Assembly: GCF_024346455.1 (NCBI RefSeq)
Contig: NZ_JAGQCY010000005.1
Coordinates: 140,071 to 204,070 of the forward strand
Length of the DNA stretch: 64,000 nt
Reading direction: 5' to 3'
Source: Cyanobium sp. Aljojuca 7A6
Lineage (GTDB): Bacteria > Cyanobacteriota > Cyanobacteriia > PCC-6307 > Cyanobiaceae
Of the stretch, positions 26,716-35,960 are shown piece by piece (positions within the stretch are counted from its first letter, which is position 1; each line of letters begins with the position of its first letter). Position numbers and translations under genes: made by a program. The notes below the pieces were generated by a model, which saw only the letters and a list, made by a program, of their open reading frames with translations, did no database searches and was not told where the DNA came from.

Positions 26716-28533
26716 TCAGGACTCTCGGGCGCCGGGCTGCAGCAGAGCCTCCAGGTCCACCGGATCGATCTGGTCGGCGGCCAGAAATCGCTGGGCATAG
26801 GTGAGATAAACCCCGGAGCGCAGGAAGAGCTCAAACAGGTCCGCATCGATGCGGCCACGGTCCCGCAGGCCGGCCAGGATCTTCAAGGACTGGGACAGGG
26901 GCATCCCCTGCTTGTAGGGGCGATCGGCGGCGGTGAGCGCCTCGAAGATGTCGGCGATGGCGAGGATCCGGGCCGGGATCGACAGTTGCTCCGCCGTCAG
27001 TCCCCTCGGGTAGCCCCGACCATCGAGGGTTTCGTGGTGTCCCCCGGCGATTTCTGCGACGCGGCCCATGGAGGGGGGGAAGGCCATGCTCTCCAGCATC
27101 ACGATCGTGTGGATCATGTGCTCGCGGATCTTGTAGATCTCTTCGCCGGTGAGCGTGCCCCTGGCCACCGACAGGTTGTAGAGCTCGCCGCGGTTGTAGA
27201 GCAGCTCGGGCACCGTCAGATTGAAGCCCCAGCTGGACTCCGGCACTTCAGCCGCAGGTCTGGGCAGACGATGGTGGGGGGCATCACTGAGCAGGGTCTC
27301 TGGGGCCGGCAAGGGCTGCGGCGCCACGCCGTACCGGACCTGCTCCTCCCAGCCCAGGCCCAGTCGGTCGTCGAAATGGCGCCACCAGCGACGCCCCGCC
27401 AGCCGTTGCAGCTGGGCGAGATCGTCAGGATCGGTGCCTTCGCTGCCCAGATTGCAGCGGGCCACGCAGGCGAAATCACGTCGCAGCTCCTGCTCCAGTT
27501 GCGCGTAATCACGCCGCAGGGTTTCCGGGTCACCGCCCGCCAGCAGGCCCTCGAGCATGGCGATGCGGCCATCCCGCAGCAGCACCTCGAAGCGGGTGCG
27601 GATCTCATGAATCCGGTTGAAGGGGGCATCCAGCTTGGTGGCCTTCTCCACCACCGCCTCGGGGGTCACGAGCTTGCCGCAGTCGTGCAGCCAGGCCGCC
27701 GTGCGGAATTCCCGCCGCTCCGCCTCTGAGCTGAAGCGGAAGGGGGCCAGCGGTCCCGCTTCGGTGGCTTCCGCCGCCGCCGCCAGCAGCAGCGCCAGCT
27801 CGAGCATTCGGGAACAATGGCGGCCGGTATGGGAGCTGCGGGCATCGATCGCCCCCGCCAGCAGGGCGATCATCGAATCGATCTGCCGCTGCTGCCCTTC
27901 CAGAGCCTGGGTGCGCTCGACGCAGACGGCCGCCAGGGCCGCCAGGGCCTCGATCAGCTGCTGGTCGCCCGCATCGTAAGGACGCACGAGGGCGGAGGCC
28001 GTCTCGGGAGTGAGCAGGGAGGAGGGCTTCCGCTTCCTGTTGATCAGCTGCATCACCCCCACCACGTCCCCGGCCATGGTCCGCAGCGGCACCACCAGCA
28101 TCGACACCGCCCGATAGCCGGTGCGGCGATCGAGACCGGCATCGAAGCGGTAAGGGCGGTCCGGGGGAATCGCATACACATCCGGCAGGTTGAGCACCTC
28201 GCCCTGCAAGGCCGCCCAGCCCACAAGGCGCTCAGGCGTGATCGGGAAGCGCACATCCAGCAGGCCCGAATCGATGCCCTCTCCGCGGGCCGCCAGGGAA
28301 CTGTTCTGGAAAGCCGTGAACCAGAGTCGCTTTTCCCCCTTCTCCTCTTCCACCAGGTAGATGCTGCCGGCATCGCTGAGGGTGAGATCCCTGGCACTGG
28401 AGAGGATCTGCCGCAACAGGGCCGGAAGGCTGGCCGCACCGCTGATGGCCGTCGCGATCTGGAGCATCTCCGGCAGCGCGCGCCGCGCCTGGTGGGCGTC
28501 GGAGGCGTGCGGTGGCGGATGGGCGGCGGTCAA
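26716..28533 (-). CDS. GAF and HD-GYP-type phosphohydrolase
   Basis: A 605-residue cytoplasmic signalling protein. Residues about 20-215 form a GAF domain (DAGSIYLVEEEKGEKRLWF, VPLRTMAGDVVGVMQLINR). The second half is a split HD-GYP-like domain: WLHDCGKLVTPEAVVEKATKL, an insertion of about 130 residues with no recognised domain, then HMIHTIVMLE, GGHHETLDGRGYPRGL and LAIADIFEALTA. Metal-binding residues of the family (HD, HHxxxxGxGYP) are present, so cyclic-di-GMP phosphodiesterase activity is likely but the insertion is atypical. The first start in frame is TTG at 28533; the Met at 28467 is a shorter alternative. Confidence 0.82.
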   Translation of the reverse strand: MTAAHPPPHASDAHQARRALPEMLQIATAISGAASLPALLRQILSSARDLTLSDAGSIYLVEEEKGEKRLWFTAFQNSSLAARGEGIDSGLLDVRFPITPERLVGWAALQGEVLNLPDVYAIPPDRPYRFDAGLDRRTGYRAVSMLVVPLRTMAGDVVGVMQLINRKRKPSSLLTPETASALVRPYDAGDQQLIEALAALAAVCVERTQALEGQQRQIDSMIALLAGAIDARSSHTGRHCSRMLELALLLAAAAEATEAGPLAPFRFSSEAERREFRTAAWLHDCGKLVTPEAVVEKATKLDAPFNRIHEIRTRFEVLLRDGRIAMLEGLLAGGDPETLRRDYAQLEQELRRDFACVARCNLGSEGTDPDDLAQLQRLAGRRWWRHFDDRLGLGWEEQVRYGVAPQPLPAPETLLSDAPHHRLPRPAAEVPESSWGFNLTVPELLYNRGELYNLSVARGTLTGEEIYKIREHMIHTIVMLESMAFPPSMGRVAEIAGGHHETLDGRGYPRGLTAEQLSIPARILAIADIFEALTAADRPYKQGMPLSQSLKILAGLRDRGRIDADLFELFLRSGVYLTYAQRFLAADQIDPVDLEALLQPGARES

Positions 28534-28647
28534 GGGAGTGGCCTGCCGGGATGGGGAGTCCTGTCGCTGGCGACAACCAGGGAAACGCCAGATGGCCGTG
28601 ATCGGAGCGGCGTCCGTTGGCCGTGCCAGGAAGAGTGAGAAAGGGCT

Positions 28648-29178
28648 GTGCTGGTTGCCTTGCTGGCATCGCCAGCGTCACCTAATAATGTAAGCCTGCC
28701 GGTGGCCAGGCATGATCGGGCCATCGCCAAGGCCTTGCCGTTGACCCAGGCGTCCGACGATTCCCGTGCCCGTCTGCGGCTGCAGTCCCTGTCGTGGGCG
28801 CTGCTGGGCGGACTGGCCGCCGCCCTGATCGGCCTGCCGGGGGGGCTGGAGAGCGGGCTGCGATCGGCGGGCTGTGGCTTCTTCTATGGCCTGCTGGCCT
28901 TCCATCTGCAGCGGGTCGATCCGGACGACGAGCACCTGGCCGCAGGACTGGTGGGGGCGGTGTGCGGCATCCGCAGCCTGGGGGGCCCCGTGGTGGTCAC
29001 CTCCCTGGCCCTGCCTGTTCCGGAGATCCAGTCTCTGCTCCACCAGCCCCTGGCGCCCAGCGCTGCCGGCGCGATCCTGGCGTTGCTGCGCGGCTGGTTG
29101 CCGCTCTGGCTTCCCCTGATCGGCAGCGCCCTGTTGCTGAGGGGCGCCCAACGCCTGTTGCCCGCCCTGCGGCCATGA
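28648..29178 (+). CDS. Small membrane protein coupled to SNF2 helicase
   Basis: A 176-residue protein with about three hydrophobic segments (SWALLGGLAAALIGLPGGL, HLAAGLVGAVCGIRSLGG, WLPLWLPLIGSALLL). I do not recognise a family. The start is GTG at 28648 with AGAAAGGG just upstream, though closely spaced; a GTG further in is possible. Its TGA overlaps the ATG of the SNF2 gene (ATGA), so the two are translationally coupled. It is divergent from the GAF/HD-GYP gene. Role unknown. Confidence 0.6.
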   Translation: MLVALLASPASPNNVSLPVARHDRAIAKALPLTQASDDSRARLRLQSLSWALLGGLAAALIGLPGGLESGLRSAGCGFFYGLLAFHLQRVDPDDEHLAAGLVGAVCGIRSLGGPVVVTSLALPVPEIQSLLHQPLAPSAAGAILALLRGWLPLWLPLIGSALLLRGAQRLLPALRP

Positions 29179-32100
29179 GCCTCCTGCATGCCACCTGGCT
29201 GTTTCCACCGGAAGGGGCCGGGGGCCGGCTGCTGCTCTGGGCGGACACCTGGAGGGTCGCCGCTCCGGTGGCGCCGCTGCGCACCGTTCCCGACCACCCC
29301 CTGTCCCTCAGCGTCGACGACCTGGGCGCCTGGCTGGATGACCATGGCCTCTGGTCGGAAGCCTTCCGCCCGGCGGAGGCCCTGCTGACGCTGCCCAGCC
29401 GTAGCCAGGGGGCTCGGGGGCGCCGCAAGGCCGCCAGTGAGGGGCTGGCGGCCTGGAGCGGTCTGCCATTGCAGGCCGGCGAACCGATCCCGAAGGAGGT
29501 GCAGTGGTGGCCGTGGCGGGTGGAGGGGCTGGCCCTTGATCCCGCCGGGGCCGGCGAATGGCTCGCCGGGCTGCCCCTCTCCGGCGACGATCCCGGTCTG
29601 GCCGACGATCTGCGCTGGTGGAGCCATCTGGAGCGCTGGGCCCTGAGCCTGATCGCCAGGGGCCGCTGGTTGCCCCAGGTGGAGGAGGACCGGGCCCGCT
29701 GGCTGCCCCTGCTCAACCGGGAAGGGGACCGGCGCCGGCTGGAGGAACTGGCCATCCGGCTGCCCCAGGTGGCCACCTGCGCCATGGCTGCCGGTGCCTC
29801 CGGAGAACTGGGACTGGCCTGCCGCCGACCCGGCAGCGGCCGGCTGCGGGTGGCCAGCCTGCTGGAGGCCCTCCTGGATGGCCAGCTGCGCTGCGGCTTC
29901 CGGCCCCAGGCGGAGGGTCTCGATCCCCTGCTGGGCGCCTGGCAGAAGGCCCTCGGCCCTGGCCCGGGCCGGCTTGAGCTGGATGAGGAGGAGCGGGAGC
30001 GCCTGGCCGTGGCCACCCACCATTGGCGCGAAGCGGTGGCGGGGCGTGTGGCACCGGCCAGGACCTGCCTGGAACTGTTCACCCCCGAAGAGGGCGAAGA
30101 CCTCTGGGAGTTGCGCTTCTCGCTGCAGGCGGAGGCCGACCCCAGCCTGCGCATGCCGGCCCGCACGGTCTGGAATGCGGGTGACGGCAGGCTCCAACTC
30201 GGCGAAGTGGAGGTGGCCGAACCGGGCCAGCTGCTGCTGGAGGGCATGGGCCGGGCCCTGCAGGTGTTCGAACCGATCGGGCGGGGCCTTGATGCGGCGG
30301 CCCCCGAAACCATGCAACTCACGCCGGCCGAGGCCTTCGTGCTGGTGCGCACCGCCGCCACCCAGCTGCGCGACGTGGGGGTGGGCGTGGTGCTGCCCGC
30401 CAGCCTCAGTGGGGGCCTCGCCAGCCGCCTGGGCCTCTCGATCGAAGCCGAGCTGCCCGAGCGTTCCCGCGGCTTCTCCCTGGGGGAAAGTTTGCAGTGG
30501 AAATGGGAGCTGATGATCGGCGGGGTGACGCTCAACCTGAAGGACCTCGAGCGTCTGTCCGCCAAGCGCAGCCCGCTGGTGCAGCACAAGGGGGCCTGGA
30601 TCGAGCTGCGCCCCAGCGATCTCAAGAACGCCGAGCGCTTCTGCGCCGCCGATCCCAACCTCAGCCTCGACGACGCCCTGCGGCTGACCGCCAGCGACGG
30701 CGACACCCTGATGCGGCTGCCGGTGCATCGCTTCACCGCCGGGCCCAGGCTGCACGCCGTCCTGGAGCAGTACCACCAGCAGAAGGCCCCGGATCCCCTG
30801 CCGGCGCCGGAGGGCTTCGCCGGCCAGCTGCGGCCCTACCAGGAGCGGGGCCTCGGCTGGCTGGCCTTCCTGCACCGCTTCGACCAGGGCGCCTGCCTGG
30901 CCGACGACATGGGCCTGGGCAAGACGGTCCAGCTGCTGGCCTTCCTGCAGCATCTCAAAGTCGAACAGGAGCTGAAGCGCCCCGTCCTGCTGGTGGCCCC
31001 CACCTCCGTGCTGACCAACTGGAAGCGTGAGGCGGCGGGCTTCACGCCGGACCTGGAGGTGCGGGAGCACTACGGCCCCCGCCGGCCCTCCACCCCCGAA
31101 AAGCTGGCCAAGGCCCTGGACGGGGTGGATCTGGTGCTCACCAGCTACGGACTGCTGCAGCGCGACAGCGAACTGTTGGAGAGCATCGACTGGCAGGGCA
31201 TGGTGATCGACGAAGCCCAGGCGATCAAGAATCCCTCGGCCAAGCAGAGCCAGGCGGCCCGCGACCTGGCCCGCCCCGGCAAGCAGGGCCGCTTCCGCAT
31301 CGCCCTCACGGGCACCCCCGTGGAGAACCGGGTGAGCGAGCTGTGGGCCCTGATGGACTTTCTCAATCCCCGGGTGCTGGGGGAGGAGGGTTTCTTCCGC
31401 CAGCGCTACCGGCTGCCGATCGAGCGTTACGGCGACATGAGCTCCCTGCGGGATCTCAAGGCCCGGGTCGGGCCCTTCATCCTGCGGCGGCTCAAGACCG
31501 ACCGCTCGATCATCTCCGACCTGCCGGAGAAGGTGGAACTGCGCGAATGGGTGGGGCTGTCGGCGGAGCAGACGAAGCTTTACCGCAAGACCGTCGAGGA
31601 CAGCCTCGATGCCATCGCCCGCGCTCCCCTGGGCCAGCGCCATGGCCAGGTGCTGGCCCTGCTCACCCGGCTCAAGCAGATCTGCAACCATCCGGCCCTG
31701 GCCCTCAAGGAGGGCCGGGTGGAGAACGGCTTCGCCAGCCGCAGCGCCAAGCTGCTGCGGCTGGAGGAGATCCTTGAAGAGGTGATCGAAGCCGGTGATC
31801 GGGCCCTGCTGTTCACCCAGTTCGCCGAATGGGGGCACCTGCTCAAGGCCTACCTGGAACAGCGCTGGCGCCAGGATGTGCCCTTCCTGCATGGGGGCAG
31901 CAGCAAGATCGACCGCCAGGCCATGGTGGATCGCTTCCAGGAGGATCCCCGCGGTCCGCAATTGTTCCTGCTGTCCCTCAAGGCTGGCGGCGTCGGCCTC
32001 AACCTCACCCGGGCCAGCCACGTGTTCCACATCGACCGCTGGTGGAACCCTGCGGTGGAGAACCAGGCCACCGACCGGGCCTACCGGATCGGCCAGACCA

Positions 32101-32276
32101 ACCGGGTGCTGGTGCACAAATTCATCACCAGCGGTTCGGTGGAGGAAAAGATCGACCGCATGATCGAGGAGAAATCCAGGCTGGCCGCCGACATCGTCGG
32201 CAGCGGCGAGGAATGGCTCGGCGGCTTCGACGTGGGCCAGCTTCGCGATCTGGTGGCCCTCGACGACAGCCACTGA
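29175..32276 (+). CDS. SNF2-family ATP-dependent helicase
   Basis: A 1,033-residue SNF2/HepA-like DNA-dependent ATPase. The first half (about 1-480) is the bacterial SNF2-associated region. The ATPase core starts with RPYQERGLGWLAFLH and a Walker A motif LADDMGLGKTVQLLAF (about residue 580). The Walker B motif is IDEAQAIKNPSAKQ (about 678), followed by ALTGTPVENR. The second RecA lobe has LSLKAGGVGLNLTRASHVFH and the arginine-finger region DRAYRIGQTNRV. It could remodel DNA-protein complexes; no specific substrate can be read. The ATG at 29175 overlaps the stop of the upstream membrane-protein gene. A SWIM-finger gene, a common partner, lies downstream but is separated by a desaturase on the other strand. 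Confidence 0.93.
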   Translation: MSLLHATWLFPPEGAGGRLLLWADTWRVAAPVAPLRTVPDHPLSLSVDDLGAWLDDHGLWSEAFRPAEALLTLPSRSQGARGRRKAASEGLAAWSGLPLQAGEPIPKEVQWWPWRVEGLALDPAGAGEWLAGLPLSGDDPGLADDLRWWSHLERWALSLIARGRWLPQVEEDRARWLPLLNREGDRRRLEELAIRLPQVATCAMAAGASGELGLACRRPGSGRLRVASLLEALLDGQLRCGFRPQAEGLDPLLGAWQKALGPGPGRLELDEEERERLAVATHHWREAVAGRVAPARTCLELFTPEEGEDLWELRFSLQAEADPSLRMPARTVWNAGDGRLQLGEVEVAEPGQLLLEGMGRALQVFEPIGRGLDAAAPETMQLTPAEAFVLVRTAATQLRDVGVGVVLPASLSGGLASRLGLSIEAELPERSRGFSLGESLQWKWELMIGGVTLNLKDLERLSAKRSPLVQHKGAWIELRPSDLKNAERFCAADPNLSLDDALRLTASDGDTLMRLPVHRFTAGPRLHAVLEQYHQQKAPDPLPAPEGFAGQLRPYQERGLGWLAFLHRFDQGACLADDMGLGKTVQLLAFLQHLKVEQELKRPVLLVAPTSVLTNWKREAAGFTPDLEVREHYGPRRPSTPEKLAKALDGVDLVLTSYGLLQRDSELLESIDWQGMVIDEAQAIKNPSAKQSQAARDLARPGKQGRFRIALTGTPVENRVSELWALMDFLNPRVLGEEGFFRQRYRLPIERYGDMSSLRDLKARVGPFILRRLKTDRSIISDLPEKVELREWVGLSAEQTKLYRKTVEDSLDAIARAPLGQRHGQVLALLTRLKQICNHPALALKEGRVENGFASRSAKLLRLEEILEEVIEAGDRALLFTQFAEWGHLLKAYLEQRWRQDVPFLHGGSSKIDRQAMVDRFQEDPRGPQLFLLSLKAGGVGLNLTRASHVFHIDRWWNPAVENQATDRAYRIGQTNRVLVHKFITSGSVEEKIDRMIEEKSRLAADIVGSGEEWLGGFDVGQLRDLVALDDSH

Positions 32277-32309
32277 GGCAGGCCAAACCTGAGCCAGTGC
32301 CGTTGTGGG

Positions 32310-33461
32310 TCAGCGGCTGGGGAGCAGCGCTATCTCTTTCTCCCCCAGCACCGGGAGAAGCACCGGCAGGGCCCGCGGCCCTGCGGCGGCAGGGTCCTGA
32401 CCCATGCGGCGCAGCCAGCGGTAGTGGGAGACGACACCCGCAAGGAAGGACGGGTGGCTGCGGAAGGGAACACCGCAGTCACGGCAGGTCTGCTCAACGA
32501 TGGCGGAGAGCTGGGGGTAGTGGACGTGGCAGATGCGAGGGAACAGGTGATGCTCCACCTGGAAGTTCAAGCCCCCCAGCAGCCAGCTCAGCAGGCCATT
32601 GGAGCGGCTGAAGTCCACCGTGGTGGCCAGTTGGTGGTTGGCCCAGGGGCCCATGCCAGCGTTGCTGGCAGCGGCGGCGGGGAAATCGGCCTCCTCCACG
32701 CAGTGGGCCAGCTGGAACACCACACTCAGCACGATTCCCTGGACCATGGCCGTCACCACGTAGCAGCCGATCACCGCAGCGAAGGAATGGCGCTGCAGCG
32801 GCAGGGCAAACGCCAGGGAGAAAAAGATCACCTTGCCGCCCACGAACACCAGCCAGTCGGCAGGGGTCAGCCGGGGCAGGGAATGGTCGCCGCGGCCCCG
32901 GCCGGCGAGATCGGCGAAGTCGTCGAAGAACTGCCACTTGATCGGCAGCATCCCGTAGAGAGGCCAGAGATAGAGGTGCTGCCAGCGGTGCCACCAGCGG
33001 TGGGGCTGATGGGGGGACAGGCGACCGATCAAGCCGAGATTGATGTCGTCGTCATGGCCGGGGATGTTGGTGAAGGTGTGATGCAGTCCGTTGTGTTTGT
33101 GGGCCCAGATCAGGGAACTGCCGCCCAGCAGATCGAGCGTGATGGCGGCGGCCTTGTTGATCCAGCGATGGCGTGAATAGGCGCCGTGGCCACCGTCGTG
33201 CTGGATGTTGAACCCGATGGCGGCGATCGCCAGGCCGAGGCAGGCCGAGAGCGCCAGCGCCCCTGGCCAGGTCGTCACCTCAAAGACCAGCAGCACGTAC
33301 GTCAGGACGAAGCCGCCCAGGATCACGGCCGATTTGACCACCATGGCCACCGAGTCGCGCCGATCCAGACCGGTGCTTTCGAAGTACGCGTGAACCCTTG
33401 CCCTCAGAAGACTGTGAAAACCGTCGCCGGCGCCGAACGTGATGCGATTCAAGGACTCCAC
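32310..33461 (-). CDS. Front-end acyl-lipid desaturase (DesD/Delta6-like)
   Basis: A 383-residue membrane di-iron desaturase. The three His boxes are HDGGHGAY, HNGLHHTF and QVEHHLFP. The Gln in place of the first His of box three is characteristic of front-end (Delta6/Delta5-type) desaturases such as cyanobacterial DesD. There is no cytochrome b5 domain. Four or more membrane helices are visible (for example SAVILGGFVLTYVLLVFEV, WLVFVGGKVIFFSLAFAL). It probably inserts a double bond near the carboxyl end of membrane-lipid acyl chains; the exact position is not deducible. It lies alone on the minus strand between the SNF2 and SWIM genes. Confidence 0.87.
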   Translation of the reverse strand: MESLNRITFGAGDGFHSLLRARVHAYFESTGLDRRDSVAMVVKSAVILGGFVLTYVLLVFEVTTWPGALALSACLGLAIAAIGFNIQHDGGHGAYSRHRWINKAAAITLDLLGGSSLIWAHKHNGLHHTFTNIPGHDDDINLGLIGRLSPHQPHRWWHRWQHLYLWPLYGMLPIKWQFFDDFADLAGRGRGDHSLPRLTPADWLVFVGGKVIFFSLAFALPLQRHSFAAVIGCYVVTAMVQGIVLSVVFQLAHCVEEADFPAAAASNAGMGPWANHQLATTVDFSRSNGLLSWLLGGLNFQVEHHLFPRICHVHYPQLSAIVEQTCRDCGVPFRSHPSFLAGVVSHYRWLRRMGQDPAAAGPRALPVLLPVLGEKEIALLPSR

Positions 33462-33530
33462 GCCCTGCGTCGGGACAACCTAGGCCAGTGGGCCCGGCAG
33501 GCGTCAGGATGGAGGCGTAAGGCCGGCGGC

Positions 33531-34397
33531 ATGACCAGCTCCTTCCCTGGCGCCAATGGCGCCATCACCACCCAGCTGGGCCAGCAGGGCCTGGGGCAGC
33601 AGCCCTGGTGGGTGGAGCAGTGGATGGAATTGATCCATTCCTACCGGTTCAAGAAGCGCCTGGAGCGTGCCTGGACCTACGCCCGTGAGGGCAATGTCGT
33701 CTCGATCCGCTTTGAGGGTCGTCGGGTCCATGCCCGGGTGCAGGGCACCGACCCGGATCCCTACAAAGTGAAGCTCTGGCTCGACGTGCTCAACGATGAG
33801 GACTGGGGCTATGTGCTTGAGGCCCTGAGCCAGAAGGCCCGCTGGTCGGCCCAGCTGCTGGCGGGGATCATGCCCGCCGACATCGAGCGTGCCTTCGCGG
33901 CCAGCGGCAAGCGGCTGTTCCCCTTCAAGCTTCAGGAGGTGCGCAGCGAGTGCAGCTGTCCCGACAAGGCCAATCCCTGCAAGCACATCAGCGCCGTCTA
34001 CTACCTGATGGGGGATCGCTTCAGCGAGGACCCCTTCGTGCTGTTCCAGCTGCGGGGCCGCACCCGCAGCCAGCTGCTGGGTGATCTCGCCAAGCGCCGC
34101 CGGGAGGGCGTGGTGGCGCCCGTGGAGCATGCCCCCCATCCGACCCATGCCGCCATCGCCGATCCGGCCCGTTGGTGGCGCTACGACGCCCCCCTTGATC
34201 CCGATCTGGTGGTGATCACACCGGCCATGGAAGGGGAGTCTGGCCTCGATGGGGCCGGCCCCCTGCCCCTGGCCGTGGAGCCCCGCTTCCCGGAGGCCAA
34301 CCAGCTCTTTCTCGACACCCTCAAGGCCCATGGGGCCGGGATGGGCCAGCTCGCCATGGCCCGGGCGATGGCCATTGGGGCGGATGCCGAGGCCTGA
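33531..34397 (+). CDS. SWIM zinc-finger protein
   Basis: A 288-residue protein. The SWIM motif CxCx(n)CxH is seen as CSCPDKANPCKHISAVYYLM (about residues 143-162). The N-terminal part (WTYAREGNVVSIRFEGRRVHARVQGTDPDPYKVKL) is typical of bacterial SWIM proteins that go with SNF2 helicases. It likely binds DNA or the helicase in DNA repair or remodelling (inference from recurrent pairing). The ATG at 33531 follows a region shared with the start of the divergent desaturase. Its last 14 bp overlap the MEKHLA gene. Confidence 0.87.
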   Translation: MTSSFPGANGAITTQLGQQGLGQQPWWVEQWMELIHSYRFKKRLERAWTYAREGNVVSIRFEGRRVHARVQGTDPDPYKVKLWLDVLNDEDWGYVLEALSQKARWSAQLLAGIMPADIERAFAASGKRLFPFKLQEVRSECSCPDKANPCKHISAVYYLMGDRFSEDPFVLFQLRGRTRSQLLGDLAKRRREGVVAPVEHAPHPTHAAIADPARWWRYDAPLDPDLVVITPAMEGESGLDGAGPLPLAVEPRFPEANQLFLDTLKAHGAGMGQLAMARAMAIGADAEA

Positions 34398-34962
34398 GCC
34401 GCCCCCCTGGCTGAGCGCGGCCGCCATCGCCACCGCCGAGCGCCTCCTGGCCGGCCACCGGCAGGCGTTCGGCAGGCCGTTGCTGGCAGGCGTTGACGCT
34501 GGCCGTACACCATTGCAGGCGGCCCAGGAATTGTTTGTGGCCGCCACCGTGGTGCTGTCCCACGACGGCGCCGCCGATCCACGCCTGATCTACGCCAACC
34601 GCGCCGCCCTGCTGCTGTGGCGCCGCCCCTGGGGCGCCATGGTGGGCCTGCCTTCCCGGCTCACGGCTGAGCCAGCGGAACGCCAGAGACGGGCGCTTGC
34701 CCTGGAGCAGGCCCGCCGCAAGGCCCTCTCTGGCTATTCCGGCATCCGCGTCGACAGTGGCGGCCGCCGTTTCCGTATCCAGAACGCCCGGCTGTGGGCC
34801 CTGCCGGATGGTGGCGGCCAGCCCGGCGGCCAGGCGGCGGCCTTCTCCAACTGGTGGTGGCTGGAGCCGCCCCGTTCCGGTTCTCCACCCCCGCTGTCGG
34901 GGAGGCCGAACCCGGTTGGGGGGACCGAACCTGGGCCGTCGGTTCTCCCCCTCCATGCCTGA
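34384..34962 (+). CDS. MEKHLA-domain protein
   Basis: A 192-residue protein with a MEKHLA domain (PAS-like fold) at about residues 10-160. Recognisable parts are VVLSHDGAADPRLIYANRAALLLW, GLPSRLTAEPAERQRR and ALSGYSGIRVDSGGRRFRIQ, then GQAAAFSNWWWL. The domain is named from plant HD-ZIP III proteins and occurs as a stand-alone protein in bacteria; a sensory role is assumed. The last 35 residues are Pro/Gly-rich and not conserved. It overlaps the SWIM gene by 14 bp, so it is probably in the same transcript. Confidence 0.83.
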   Translation: MPRPEPPPWLSAAAIATAERLLAGHRQAFGRPLLAGVDAGRTPLQAAQELFVAATVVLSHDGAADPRLIYANRAALLLWRRPWGAMVGLPSRLTAEPAERQRRALALEQARRKALSGYSGIRVDSGGRRFRIQNARLWALPDGGGQPGGQAAAFSNWWWLEPPRSGSPPPLSGRPNPVGGTEPGPSVLPLHA

Positions 34963-35039
34963 AGACAAGGCGGGCACATTGGCGGAGGGAGGGGTTCCTA
35001 CTCCCGCTGTCCCCGTCACGTTCATCGGAAGCACCAACC

Positions 35040-35459
35040 ATGCGTACCCTGCATTCTTCCCGCTTCGATCTCTTCGACCGGCTGGAGCAACAGCTGCAGA
35101 CAGCTGAACGGATTCCCGCTGCCGAGATTCACGAAACCGAGGCGAATTACACCATCGCCCTGGAACTCCCCGGCGTCGATCGCTCCTGCATCGATATCAA
35201 AGCCACCGACCGCTCCTTGATGATCAGCGCCGAGCGCCGGCCTGCCCAGCCGGTCGCTGACAGCGGCGCCGCGGCCGAGGACAACCGGCCTGCCCCCTTG
35301 CTGAGCGAATTCCGCTACGGCACCTGGAGCCGCAGTTTCCGCTTCCCTGGAGGCATCCAGCGGGAAGCGCTCGAAGCCCACTACCGCGACGGTCTGCTCA
35401 CCGTGACGGCACCCAAAGCGCAGTCACTCACCTCCGTCAGCGTGAAGCTGGCCGACTGA
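35040..35459 (+). CDS. Hsp20/alpha-crystallin small heat-shock protein
   Basis: A 139-residue small heat-shock protein that holds unfolded proteins in a refoldable state. The alpha-crystallin domain covers about residues 25-138. It has IHETEANYTIALELPGVD, LMISAERR, YGTWSRSFRFPGGI and a final strand LEAHYRDGLLTVTAPKA (the family's A-x-x-x-x-G-x-L motif). The C-terminal anchor I-x-I is not obvious (VSVKLAD). The ATG at 35040 is 77 bp past the MEKHLA stop, so it probably has its own promoter there, but I see no CIRCE-type inverted repeat. Confidence 0.93.
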   Translation: MRTLHSSRFDLFDRLEQQLQTAERIPAAEIHETEANYTIALELPGVDRSCIDIKATDRSLMISAERRPAQPVADSGAAAEDNRPAPLLSEFRYGTWSRSFRFPGGIQREALEAHYRDGLLTVTAPKAQSLTSVSVKLAD

Positions 35460-35463
35460 AGCC

Positions 35464-35829
35464 TCACGCCTCGATGCGGTGGGCGGAATCGAGGGAGAGG
35501 CCAATCACCGAGATGTAGCTGGTGGCTTCGATCCAGCGCACAGTGCCTCTCAGGTCGTAGGTCTCCCCCTCCCCGTCACCCACCACCACACTGCAGTGCT
35601 GACCGACTTCAAGATCATGGGAGGCCTCAATCGCCATCTTCATGCCATCCACGCTGAGGTCGAGGACCTCTCCGATCACCCCCTCGGAGGCCTCCATCGA
35701 CTCCAGGTGGAGGCGGGCCGTGGCCAGGCCCGTCGGTGGCTTGAAGCGATCGGAGCGTGAGGCTTCCTGAAGACGCTCTTCCAGGCGGCGAAAAGCCTCC
35801 CGAAACCGCTCCAGGTCTCCAGTGACCAC
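35464..35829 (-). CDS. PilZ-domain protein
   Basis: A 121-residue protein with an N-terminal helix (EAFRRLEERLQEASRSDRF) and a PilZ domain (about residues 38-118). The conserved [DN]xSxxG motif is LDLSVDGMKM. The RxxxR motif expected upstream for cyclic-di-GMP binding is replaced by RLHLESME, so binding is doubtful. The gene converges on hsp20 with 4 bp between stops and is divergent from flv3. It may be a degenerate effector in the same network as the two HD-GYP proteins in the window. Confidence 0.75.
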   Translation of the reverse strand: MVTGDLERFREAFRRLEERLQEASRSDRFKPPTGLATARLHLESMEASEGVIGEVLDLSVDGMKMAIEASHDLEVGQHCSVVVGDGEGETYDLRGTVRWIEATSYISVIGLSLDSAHRIEA

Positions 35830-35960
35830 CTATCGGCTCGTCTGCGGAATTTTCCTATCCATTGTCCACCCTGCCACAAGGCGCTTTGTGCGTGGTCTAG
35901 CAGACCGAAAGGCACACCGCCCTGCCTACAGTTGCAGGCCTGCGGAAGGAGTCTGACCCC

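Noticed and set aside
28884..32273. 1,129-codon open frame opposite the SNF2 gene
   Set aside because: Antisense shadow; the sense strand has complete helicase motifs.
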